Below, piece after piece: positions 26,852-34,694 of a DNA stretch of 64,000 bases (position 1 is its first letter; the number at the start of each line of letters is the position of its first letter). The position numbers and the translations under genes were made by a program. The notes under the pieces are model-generated. The model made no database searches, had not been told where the DNA came from, and saw only the letters and a program-made list of their open reading frames with translations. Source of the DNA: Prolixibacteraceae bacterium (lineage in GTDB: Bacteria > Bacteroidota > Bacteroidia > Bacteroidales > Prolixibacteraceae); contig JAIBEZ010000049.1 of NCBI GenBank assembly GCA_019459485.1, positions 1 to 64,000 on the forward strand, given 5' to 3'.

Positions 26852-28930
26852 TTGTACGCTTTGGAAATTAGTTTTGATCATAGTTTTTCCGGATGGTGGG
26901 TTCTGCTGGCCTTGCTTTTATCTTCTGTTATCAGTTTTCTGTTGTATTACCGAAATTCAGATAATTCAAACCTTTCGACCTTTCAGAAAACTTTTCTGGC
27001 ATTTCTCCGGTTCGCCTCCCTTTTTCTGATTTTTCTGTTCCTGCTTTCTCCGTTAATAAGGAAAGTGAAGAAGATAAAACAATTGCCAATTCTGGCAGTT
27101 GCGCTGGATAATTCCATGTCGGTGAAGCCACAAACCGCGGCTTTTGAAGAATTGTCGAAAACCATAAAAGAGCGTTTCTCCAATGACTACGAGGTTGAAT
27201 TCTGGTCGTTTGGCGAAAAAGTTGAATCAAACGGCCCAATCACTGGAACGGAAAGGCGTTCGGATTACGGACAGATGATTAAAACACTGAAAAACAATTA
27301 TATCAATCGAAATATTGGCGCAATGATTCTGGTTGGCGATGGCATTTACAATCAGGGCCAAAATCCAGTCAATCTTGCTTCAGCCCTGAAATTCCCGGTT
27401 TATTCCATCGGAGTTGGCGATACGACACTCAAAGTTGATGCGGGTATCAGAAGTGTAAAAACAAATAAAGTGGCTTTTCTGAAGAATAAGTTTCCAATTG
27501 AAATTGAATTAAAGTTTTCGAAACTGAAGAATAAAATTGCCTACATCGAAATTGAGAACGATCGAAAAATAATTTATTCAAGTACTGTTTCTGTTGTTTC
27601 TGACGATGATTTCAAACTCGAATTTGCCAGCCCGGAAGCCACAAAAACCGGACTTCAGCATTATAAAATCAGGGTCAGGCCTTTTACTGAAGAATCGAAT
27701 ATCAAAAATAACGAATATGAATTTGTAATACAGGTATTGGAAAACAAGCAGAAAATACTGTTGCTCAGCGATGGTCCGCATCCTGATTTGGGTGCCCTTC
27801 GCAATAGCCTGTCGGAGCTTCAGAATTATGAAACAGAATTAGTTACAGGCAACGAGATTCCCGATAGCCTAAAAAAATACAGCCTGATCGTTTTTAACCA
27901 AATTCCGTCGAAAAAAAATGCTGCGAGCACACTTTTAACCAAGATAAGAGACAGCAGAATTCCGGTTTTATTTCTGATTGGCCCAAATACTTTGCTTGAG
28001 CAATTGAATACGCTTGAAATTGGAATGAAGATTTCTGCCAGCAACAATACCGAAGAAGTACAAGCCATTTTTGATGAAAACTTTTCGTTGTTCGTTCTTT
28101 CAAACGAAACAAAAGACTTGCTTTCGATGGCTCCCCCGCTGATCAGTCCGTTTGGCAATACTGAAATTTCACCCTTGCTGCAAAGTTTGGCAAGTCAGAG
28201 TGTAAAAAATATTCGCACCTCAAAATCAATCATGGCATTTGGAAACGACAAAGGCCGGAAAATCGGCTTTATTGTTGGCGAAGGTATCTGGCGCTGGCGG
28301 TTGTTCAACTACCAGAACAGTGGCGATCATGAAGCTTTTAACGAACTGATGCAGAAAATCGTGCAATACGTTTCGTTAAAAGAAAATGAAGACAATTTCA
28401 ACGTAAATTATCCGGCGCTATACCAGGAAACCGACAATATTGAATTTACAGCCGAGTTGTACAACGATAGTTACGAGCTGGTAAATACTCCTGACGTAAA
28501 CATCAGGATTAAAAGCGACAGCCTGAAAGAATACAATTACACTTTTGACCGAACCTCTGACTATTACAGGCTGAACGCTGGCAACCTGCAACCGGGCGAT
28601 TACACCTTCGAGGCCGAGACACAATTGGGAAATCAGCAATTCAAAGAAAAAGGCAGCTTCAGTATTCTGAAAAATGAAGTTGAATTGCAAAATATTCAGG
28701 CCGATTTTGGGTTATTGTATCAGATAGCCCAACAAACCGGTGGTCAGTTTGTTCCGATTGATAAATATGGCACATTACTTGATGCAATTGGCGACAATAA
28801 ACAAATAGCCGCACAGGAACATCAGCAAACATTTTTAACGGAGTGGATCAATCTGAAAACCATGTTTTTCGTGCTGATAATTTTGTTGGGAGTTGAGTGG
28901 TTTTTCAGGAAGTATTGGGGAATTTATTAA
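26852..28930 (+). CDS. Membrane protein with a VWA-like domain, BatA-like
   Basis: The 692-residue frame has no ATG before residue 89, and an in-frame TAA lies at 26846, so translation must begin at a TTG: 26852, or 26861 which gives a start ending in EISFDHSFSGWW. Two membrane helices lie at about 15-32 and 46-66. A von Willebrand A-like domain follows, with the metal site DNSMS (about 86-90) and LVGDGIYNQG. Then come a flavodoxin/amidotransferase-like region (KILLLSDGPHPD) and a final membrane helix (about 667-685). The layout resembles aerotolerance BatA/BatB-type and related Bacteroidota membrane proteins. TAATTTTG (26830-26837) is a possible -7 box. Three lipoprotein genes follow at 12-13 bp or overlapping, so all four should form one operon. 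Confidence 0.7.
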   Translation: MYALEISFDHSFSGWWVLLALLLSSVISFLLYYRNSDNSNLSTFQKTFLAFLRFASLFLIFLFLLSPLIRKVKKIKQLPILAVALDNSMSVKPQTAAFEELSKTIKERFSNDYEVEFWSFGEKVESNGPITGTERRSDYGQMIKTLKNNYINRNIGAMILVGDGIYNQGQNPVNLASALKFPVYSIGVGDTTLKVDAGIRSVKTNKVAFLKNKFPIEIELKFSKLKNKIAYIEIENDRKIIYSSTVSVVSDDDFKLEFASPEATKTGLQHYKIRVRPFTEESNIKNNEYEFVIQVLENKQKILLLSDGPHPDLGALRNSLSELQNYETELVTGNEIPDSLKKYSLIVFNQIPSKKNAASTLLTKIRDSRIPVLFLIGPNTLLEQLNTLEIGMKISASNNTEEVQAIFDENFSLFVLSNETKDLLSMAPPLISPFGNTEISPLLQSLASQSVKNIRTSKSIMAFGNDKGRKIGFIVGEGIWRWRLFNYQNSGDHEAFNELMQKIVQYVSLKENEDNFNVNYPALYQETDNIEFTAELYNDSYELVNTPDVNIRIKSDSLKEYNYTFDRTSDYYRLNAGNLQPGDYTFEAETQLGNQQFKEKGSFSILKNEVELQNIQADFGLLYQIAQQTGGQFVPIDKYGTLLDAIGDNKQIAAQEHQQTFLTEWINLKTMFFVLIILLGVEWFFRKYWGIY

Positions 28931-28942
28931 AAAGGACACAAA

Positions 28943-29995
28943 ATGCTGTTTATTCGCAAATATAAAACATATAAAATAGTATTCTTCTGCCTGACTGTAT
29001 TGGCTTTTGTATCCTGCAAAAGCTACTATACCACGTTAACCATCGAAAATGCACGTCCTGCAAAGGACGATTTGCCTCCAGATATACAAAGTCTTACGCT
29101 GATGAACCGCGCCATGAACAATCAGTTTGAAAATTATCAGGAAGATTCGCTGCAATTGTATTTTTACCGTCAGGGCTTTCAGCTATCAAAAATTGTACTC
29201 GACAGCACAGCCGCCGATACCACCATCCGCGCACTCGCCGAACTTTTATTTGAATCGGACCGCTACGATGTGGTTGTACCGGTTGAAAGGAACTTTAAAC
29301 GTGAGCTGCCATACGAAATACTACCGGATACCCTGAGCAATTTGCTCGTTAGCCAGATTTGCAATCAATACAACACCGACGCCTTGATGGTTTTGGAAAG
29401 ATTCTCGGCCAAAGTAATGGCCGACTTTTCTGCCGAAAAATATACCGACCCGACTACAGGCACCAGTTATTCCTATTACGCTTCGCAAGACCTGAAATAC
29501 AATGCCTTTTTCAGGATTTATAAGCCGGGAGCAAAAAGCCCGGTGAAAGAATTTGAACTGATTGATACGATTTACTGGGAAAGTGCCGATTATACGCAGC
29601 AAAGGCTTTTTGCCAAACTACCATCCATCAAAGAATCGCTGACCAATGCCGGAATCAAAATCGCTCTGGATATTGATAGCAAATTATCACCAACCTGGTT
29701 CTCCGAAAAGCGGGGCTATTTTTTGTTCGACCTGAAAAACGATCAGGGTCAACAATTGATGAACGAAAACAGAGTAGTGGAAGCAAAAGCATTTTGGCTC
29801 GAAAAAGCGCAATCGACCAACAAGAAAATAAGAAGCAGGGCCGAATACAACCTGGCTCTGGCAAGCGAGCTGGATGGAAATATTGATCAGGCAATTGAAT
29901 GGGGATTGAAATCATTTTACTCTAATTACCAATACCAAACCGAAGTATATCTGAAGAAACTGAATACATTAAAAGAGAGTAAACTAACCAAATAA
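28943..29995 (+). CDS. Lipoprotein, first of three tandem paralogues (DUF6340-like)
   Basis: The 350-residue product has a lipobox ending in Cys25 (LAFVSC). The N-terminal half begins IENARPAKDDLPPDIQSLTLMNR. The middle contains an alpha/beta region with NQYNTDALMVLERFSA. The C-terminus carries TPR-like helices (RAEYNLALASELDGNIDQAIEW). It lies 12 bp after the VWA gene and 13 bp before its nearest paralogue. The three paralogues share the LP-x-I-x2-hydrophobic opening, the 'TGADALI' type segment, an aromatic DTIYW/DTVYW motif and the TPR-like tail. I believe this is the family called DUF6340, but the number is from memory. Function is unknown. Confidence 0.7.
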   Translation: MLFIRKYKTYKIVFFCLTVLAFVSCKSYYTTLTIENARPAKDDLPPDIQSLTLMNRAMNNQFENYQEDSLQLYFYRQGFQLSKIVLDSTAADTTIRALAELLFESDRYDVVVPVERNFKRELPYEILPDTLSNLLVSQICNQYNTDALMVLERFSAKVMADFSAEKYTDPTTGTSYSYYASQDLKYNAFFRIYKPGAKSPVKEFELIDTIYWESADYTQQRLFAKLPSIKESLTNAGIKIALDIDSKLSPTWFSEKRGYFLFDLKNDQGQQLMNENRVVEAKAFWLEKAQSTNKKIRSRAEYNLALASELDGNIDQAIEWGLKSFYSNYQYQTEVYLKKLNTLKESKLTK

Positions 29996-30008
29996 AACCA
30001 ATCCGGCC

Positions 30009-31043
30009 ATGAAGAAGTTGATAACGATTTCAGGAATTGTTTCGTTGTTCTTTTTGAGTTCATGTGTTACCCTAAATGAGTTTCCTATCGAAGTTTTTCA
30101 GCCAGCCAAAATCACACTACCGGCTGAAATTAAAAATGTTACAATCGTTAGCCGGAACCTGAAGTATCAGAACGACACCTTGCAGAATTACTATTCCAGA
30201 GATTTCAGGCTGGTAAAAAACAGAAAAACATTTAACACCGACAGTATTTCCGTTCAGGCGTGCCTCGACAGTTTGTTGCAAAAATTACAGACTCAGAAAC
30301 GGTTCAATAAAATTACCGCGTTGCCTGTTTCAAGCTTTCCCGTACAATTTGTAAAAAACCTACATGCTCCATCCAAAAACCTGATTCAGGAAATAGGATC
30401 AAAAACCGGTGCCGATGCATTGATCATGCTTGACACGTATTCGGGATTTTACTCCATTTATAAAAATTCTGAGGATGGCCGTTCTGTTGCACAAGTTTTA
30501 ACTGCCAGTGTATGGACCATTTTTGATGTTTCGAAAAACCGTATGATTAGCCATACCTCCCTGGTTGACACTGTGTACTGGGACGGATTCGACAATAAGG
30601 AAAACTATTTGGCTTCCAGAATTCCGGATAAAAAGGCAGCCGTACAAATTGCTGCCGGTTTGGTGGGCGCAAATTATTCGAAAAATATAATTCCATACTG
30701 GGCCACCGTTTACCGCAATACTTTATCGACCAATCAGGCTGATTTTAAGAAAGCTGCAGGCCTTGCGAAAATGAACAAATGGGAAGAAGCATCGGCTTTG
30801 TGGCAAAAATATACCGAAAGCAAAAACAAACGCCATAAAATTCATGCGCTTTACAATCTTGCCGTTGCCGGCGAAATGGACGGAAATATTGAAGCAGCAA
30901 TTGAACTTAACAACAAGGCGTCGAAAATCAGCTCCTCTCCTTCCTTTGCCGATGAAAATAAAATCATCAGGAAATATGCAGCCGTTCTGGCAAAGCGGAA
31001 AATCGAATTGGCAAAGATAAATTCGATGAACTATGAACTGTAG
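30009..31043 (+). CDS. Lipoprotein, second of three tandem paralogues (DUF6340-like)
   Basis: The 344-residue protein has a lipobox ending in Cys19 (FFLSSC) and the shared opening FQPAKITLPAEIKNVTIVSRNL. SKTGADALIMLDTYSG (about 129-144) and SLVDTVYWDGFDNKENYL match the corresponding parts of the first paralogue. The tail contains the TPR-like HALYNLAVAGEMDGNIEAAIEL. Identity to its neighbours is modest, so the duplications are old. It overlaps the third gene by 11 bp, which suggests translational coupling. It is probably anchored in the outer membrane on the periplasmic or outer face. Confidence 0.7.
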   Translation: MKKLITISGIVSLFFLSSCVTLNEFPIEVFQPAKITLPAEIKNVTIVSRNLKYQNDTLQNYYSRDFRLVKNRKTFNTDSISVQACLDSLLQKLQTQKRFNKITALPVSSFPVQFVKNLHAPSKNLIQEIGSKTGADALIMLDTYSGFYSIYKNSEDGRSVAQVLTASVWTIFDVSKNRMISHTSLVDTVYWDGFDNKENYLASRIPDKKAAVQIAAGLVGANYSKNIIPYWATVYRNTLSTNQADFKKAAGLAKMNKWEEASALWQKYTESKNKRHKIHALYNLAVAGEMDGNIEAAIELNNKASKISSSPSFADENKIIRKYAAVLAKRKIELAKINSMNYEL

Positions 31044-32106
31044 ATTTTTTTGCATTCTACTGATTGCAATTATGGTTTTCGCATCGTCATGCGTAACCAC
31101 CTACAATATGAGCTCCATTCAGGTGGAAATACTGAAACCCGGCTATTTTACAATGCCCGAAGATATTGATACCGTCGCCATTTTTAAACGCGATCTTTTT
31201 CAATCGGATACCATCACTTTCAGGTATTCTGATGGGGACAATAAAAAAATGCTGACCAATAAATTGATCAGTTATCGCGATCTTTCAAATGAATGCGTTG
31301 ATGCATTGGCCGATTTTCTCAACACTGAAGGGTATTTCCAAAGAGTGATCAATTACAAGGATTCGATGAATTACCTGTTCTCCGGAAGTGACAGCCTGAT
31401 CTATTATTCTGAATTGCACAAAAAAACAGGTGCTGATGCCTTTATATTTCTGGATTTTTTTCATATAACGGATCACTTTTCAAATAATAAAGTTTATTAT
31501 TCAGACAATCTCGTCATTGAACAATTTCCCGAATTTCGAACAAGTACCAGGTTAGAGAGTGTCAGTGCCAATCTTTTATGGACAGTTTCCTTCAAAGGCG
31601 ATACCTCTGTCTATCTGGTCAGGCAGCCCGACGATTTGTACTACGGAAACACTGTTTATCCTGAACTATTTGGTACGGATGCCAATCACCGGTTATTACT
31701 GAATAATGCCTCAGAGTATCTGGGAAAAACTTTCGGAGCCAAAATAGTTCCAACGTGGCTGAAAGTTGAACGCAGTTATTACAGGTCGCACAATGACAAT
31801 ATGCGTGCGGCTGAAAATTTATGCCTGAACGGCGAATATCTGAAAGCCGCTGAAATATACAACCGCGAAACAAAAAATAAAAACCGGAACATCGCCGCCA
31901 AAGCACGATACAACATGGCTTTGCTTTGCGAAATGGAAGGAAAACCGGATGCTGCGATCGACTGGCTGGTGCTTTCGTATTCAGCCTATAAACAGAACAA
32001 TGAGGAACATAAATTCAACTGCCAGCAATATATAAATATAATTGCAACGCGGAAAAAGGAAATCGAACGGTTGGGAAAACAGGTCCGTGAAAAATCGGGC
32101 GCATAA
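31033..32106 (+). CDS. Lipoprotein, third of three tandem paralogues (DUF6340-like)
   Basis: The 357-residue product has a lipobox ending in Cys20 (VFASSC) and the family opening ILKPGYFTMPEDIDTVAIFKRDL. KKTGADAFIFLDFFHI corresponds to the TGADALI segment of its neighbours. The TPR-like tail is AKARYNMALLCEMEGKPDAAIDW. The ATG lies inside the last codons of the second paralogue. The gene ends 45 bp before a repeat island and no simple terminator is seen, so hairpins of the island may end the operon. Confidence 0.7.
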   Translation: MNCRFFCILLIAIMVFASSCVTTYNMSSIQVEILKPGYFTMPEDIDTVAIFKRDLFQSDTITFRYSDGDNKKMLTNKLISYRDLSNECVDALADFLNTEGYFQRVINYKDSMNYLFSGSDSLIYYSELHKKTGADAFIFLDFFHITDHFSNNKVYYSDNLVIEQFPEFRTSTRLESVSANLLWTVSFKGDTSVYLVRQPDDLYYGNTVYPELFGTDANHRLLLNNASEYLGKTFGAKIVPTWLKVERSYYRSHNDNMRAAENLCLNGEYLKAAEIYNRETKNKNRNIAAKARYNMALLCEMEGKPDAAIDWLVLSYSAYKQNNEEHKFNCQQYINIIATRKKEIERLGKQVREKSGA

Positions 32107-32150
32107 GGTAGAAATAGCCACTGAGTAAAACATACGGTTTGTCTAAGGAC

Positions 32151-32352
32151 AAGCCCAACGGGCTTTAATGTGAATAGCCATGGGCGAAACCCATGGAAAC
32201 GAATAACGATCGCGAACCCAACCCCGAACGGGGTTGAACAACTGGAAATAATTGATTCATTCCATTCAACCCCTCGCGGGGTTGCGTGCCAACACCGAAC
32301 ATCGTCCATGCATTTCATACATGGCTAATCACATTTAATCGCTTCGCGATTT
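32151..32352. repeat. Inverted pair of hairpin-rich modules (REP/BIME-like)
   Basis: The left module has three hairpins in order: AAGCCC-aac-GGGCTT (32151-32165), CCATGGG-N5-CCCATGG (32178-32196) and CAACCCCG-aa-CGGGGTTG (32219-32236). The right module holds the same three types in mirror order: CAACCCC-tcgc-GGGGTTG (32267-32284), CCATG-N9-CATGG (32306-32324) and AATCGC-ttc-GCGATT (32337-32351). The two modules are inverted copies: AATGTGAATAGCCATG on the left matches AATGTGATTAGCCATG on the minus strand of the right. This is the build of a REP doublet, which in other bacteria is mobilised by a Y1 transposase of the RAYT type; none is in the window. Confidence 0.75.
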
Positions 32353-32377
32353 TACGAGCCAAACAGAATGTCGCATA

Positions 32378-32622
32378 ATCCCAAACCAACCCGGGGAACC
32401 CATCCAATGACATTTTTCATTCCAAACTGGCTGCGCGGAATCGTCCGAGAGTTTTTTTTGCTCCAAACTGATTGCGCGAACCCATCCGACGTCTTTTTTT
32501 GCTCCAAACCGGCTGCGCGGAATCGTCCGAGGCATTTTTTAATCCCAATCCATGCGCGCGGACTTGTCCGAGGAGTTTTTCCGCTCCAAAACGATTGCGT
32601 GGATTCAGCGAAGGCATCCTAC
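32378..32622. repeat. Degenerate 41-bp tandem repeat array, about six units
   Basis: Units at 32378-32418, 32419-32459, 32460-32500, 32501-32541 and 32542-32582 are each exactly 41 bp, and a sixth of 40 bp runs to 32622. Each starts near [AG][CT]TCC-CAAA, has a central TGCGCG-type core, then CC(A)TCCGA or CGTCCGAG, and ends in a run of five to eight T. Adjacent units differ at several positions. There are no spacers, so this is not a CRISPR array. The unit length is not a multiple of three and the frames are broken, so it is not coding. Confidence 0.8.
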
Positions 32623-32824
32623 GCTATTTCTATCTCAATCCGCTCCGGTAAATTGTGGTTTCTCCTCTCTTTCAAAAGAGCGGAAGAAGACCAATTGCGA
32701 ACTTAAGGGTGAGTCAATTACGGAATATGACAATAAATCGCTTCACTTGCTTAATTTAATTGAAATCAGCAGTTATTATATGAAAATAATGTGTTAAATT
32801 AGCTCACATCTTTAAACTTCAATT

Positions 32825-33568
32825 ATGGATTATAATCTTGAAACTTTAAGCGCCAGCGCTTTAACCAACATGGAAGCTGGACAGTTGATTCATCGTCTCC
32901 AGAGCGATTTGGCAACGATCGATCCGAATTCGTTAACCGATTTGCCGTATAATAATTACGTGGAGGGATTGGCAAATCATTCGAATTTGTATGAAAAGGC
33001 ACTTGCTCAGGTGCAAAAAAATGAGGAAACCGAAAAAATAGTACAGGCCGATGGCGTTCGCGATAAAGCGGTAAGCGCATTGGGATTGTGCATAAAACTC
33101 TACGCTTTGTCAGACGATCCGGATGAAGTGGAAGCCAGCCGGAGCCTTGGTATTTTATTTGGTTCGTATAAAAATTTAGCCAAATTGAACTACGAAGCCG
33201 AAACCCTTGGAATCGACAAACTGATCAGCGAGTTGTCGAAACCAAACTACAGTCAGAAAGTGAACTTCCTTCAGATGGATCGCTATGTAACGCGGCTTTC
33301 AAATGCCAACGAAGCATTCAAAACCCTGTTTAGTGGCCGGATGATGACTGCCGCGATGACTGAAACCTTCGATTTGAAAAGTATTCGCATAGAAATGTTG
33401 AAAATGTACAGCGAATTTACAGTCTATGTGCTGGCCATGGCCAAAGCGCTGAACACACCACTTTTCATCACATCGCTCAACCTTTTGAACGCCACCCGTA
33501 AATATTATTCCGACCTATTGGCAAGACGCACCGCAAAAAAAGAAGAACAAGAAGAACCAGTGGATTAG
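32825..33568 (+). CDS. DUF6261-like protein
   Basis: The 247-residue protein has no signal peptide or membrane segment and is predicted to be almost all alpha-helical. It begins DYNLETLSASALTNMEAGQLIHRL and has VDxRDKAVSALG-type and long amphipathic stretches (YSQKVNFLQMDRYVTRLSNANEAFKTLFSGR). I recall this opening and the NLPxNxYVxxL segment from the Bacteroidota family DUF6261, members of which often occur in several copies per genome; the number is from memory. The function is unknown. The gene stands alone between the repeat island and a double hairpin. Confidence 0.6.
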   Translation: MDYNLETLSASALTNMEAGQLIHRLQSDLATIDPNSLTDLPYNNYVEGLANHSNLYEKALAQVQKNEETEKIVQADGVRDKAVSALGLCIKLYALSDDPDEVEASRSLGILFGSYKNLAKLNYEAETLGIDKLISELSKPNYSQKVNFLQMDRYVTRLSNANEAFKTLFSGRMMTAAMTETFDLKSIRIEMLKMYSEFTVYVLAMAKALNTPLFITSLNLLNATRKYYSDLLARRTAKKEEQEEPVD

Positions 33569-33583
33569 CACCCGCTTCCGCCT

Positions 33584-33632
33584 GATTACAAACAGATCCG
33601 ATAGCTTTAAGTTATCGGATCTGTTTGTAATC
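33584..33632. repeat. Perfect 20-bp hairpin after the DUF6261-like gene
   Basis: Bases 33584-33603 are exactly complementary to 33613-33632, with a 9-nt loop. There is no T-run on either strand, so it is not a standard terminator. It may protect the mRNA end or be a relic of a mobile repeat. Confidence 0.75.
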
Positions 33633-33660
33633 AATCGCTTCACTATTGTCATCAAACAAA

Positions 33661-33700
33661 AACCCTGAAATCGCAGCATTTCGTCTGCAATTTCAGGGTT
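33661..33700. terminator. Bidirectional terminator between the DUF6261-like gene and lgt
   Basis: An 11-bp stem AACCCTGAAAT/ATTTCAGGGTT (33661-33671 with 33690-33700) is extended by GCAG/CTGC after one mismatch. It is flanked by A residues on the left and TTTT on the right, so it works for both strands. lgt ends at 33721. Confidence 0.85.
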
Positions 33701-33720
33701 TTCAATAGGTATTAAATATC

Positions 33721-34560
33721 TTATTTTTTCCCTTTTACTTCTTTTACTTCAAGGTTTTTATAATATACCGGTCCTTTACGGATAGCAAGAACAATAAGAA
33801 CAATTCCTATAATTATAAACGGAATGCTCAGCCATTGGCCCATATTCAGACTCATGGTTGCTTCAAATGCCTCCTGGTCTTCCTTAATAAATTCTACAAA
33901 GAACCGTGCGGTGAAAACCATTATAAAGAATACACCGACCAACATGCCCTGATAATCTTTGGCTTTTGTTTTCCAGTACATGTAAAGCATTACGCCAAAA
34001 GTTAAAAGGTAACTCAGCGATTCATAAATCTGTGTCGGATGTTTTGCAACTGTTTCATGGTTGCGTTCGAAAATGAAACCCCATGGCAAAGTCGTTTCGA
34101 CACCGTAAATTTCAGAATTCATCAGGTTTCCAAAACGGATCAGCGCAGCCACAAAAATACTCGGAACCACTACCCTATCCAAAACCCATAAAATTGATCG
34201 TTTCGAAACGTTCCGACTCCATAAAATCATGGCAATTATAATCCCAAGAACACCACCGTGACTGGCCAGGCCACCCTGCCAAACGTACAGGATTTCAATC
34301 GGATGCTGCGAATAATAATCCCATCCGTAGAAAAATACATGACCTAACCGAGCGCCAACAATGGTTGCAACAATCAGGTAGATAAACAAACTTTCGAGCC
34401 ATTTCGGGTCAATGTTCTCGTGTTTGAACATCTTTTCGCCATGATTGTACCCGAAAAGGAACCCAAGGGCGAATAACAGTCCGTACCAGCGAACCTGCAA
34501 AGGCCCTAACGTGAAAATTTCGGGGCTAACGTTCCAATGAATAAATGCCAGAATGTCCAT
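33721..34560 (-). CDS. lgt: Prolipoprotein diacylglyceryl transferase
   Basis: Lgt transfers diacylglycerol from phosphatidylglycerol to the lipobox cysteine of prolipoproteins, the first step of lipoprotein maturation. The 279-residue protein has about seven membrane helices. QGGLASHGGVLG contains His101 (E. coli His103), and IRFGNLMNSEIYG carries Arg142 and Asn145, which match the essential Arg143 and Asn146. HPTQIYESLSYL (about 185-196) is the third family signature. It lies 134 bp after secA on the same strand. The window contains at least five likely lipoprotein substrates. Confidence 0.94.
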   Translation of the reverse strand: MDILAFIHWNVSPEIFTLGPLQVRWYGLLFALGFLFGYNHGEKMFKHENIDPKWLESLFIYLIVATIVGARLGHVFFYGWDYYSQHPIEILYVWQGGLASHGGVLGIIIAMILWSRNVSKRSILWVLDRVVVPSIFVAALIRFGNLMNSEIYGVETTLPWGFIFERNHETVAKHPTQIYESLSYLLTFGVMLYMYWKTKAKDYQGMLVGVFFIMVFTARFFVEFIKEDQEAFEATMSLNMGQWLSIPFIIIGIVLIVLAIRKGPVYYKNLEVKEVKGKK

Positions 34561-34599
34561 GCAAACGATTTGTTTGGGTTGTTAAGATTAAATATACTG

Positions 34600-34691
34600 A
34601 GAATGGAAAAAGGAGAACGGAGAAGGGAAAGAGGAAAACTTCAATTTAATTTTCCTGTCTCCCGTTTCCAGTCTCCGGTTTTCCGTTTTTT
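34600..34691. repeat. Polypurine/polypyrimidine inverted repeat between secA and lgt
   Basis: A nearly pure purine stretch (about 34600-34638: GGAGAACGGAGAAGGGAAAG and similar) is followed after an 11-nt AT loop by a nearly pure pyrimidine stretch (about 34650-34691). The two halves are imperfect inverted copies of low complexity. It could fold as a long imperfect hairpin in RNA and may weaken read-through from secA. Confidence 0.6.
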
Positions 34692-34694
34692 TAG

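Noticed and set aside
32378-32622. CRISPR array
   Set aside because: The 41-bp units follow each other without spacers, are diverged from each other, and no cas genes are near.
32335-32800. Several short open frames on both strands across the repeat island
   Set aside because: They are by-products of a 41-bp repeat read in different frames, with no family resemblance and Arg/Cys/Trp-rich composition.
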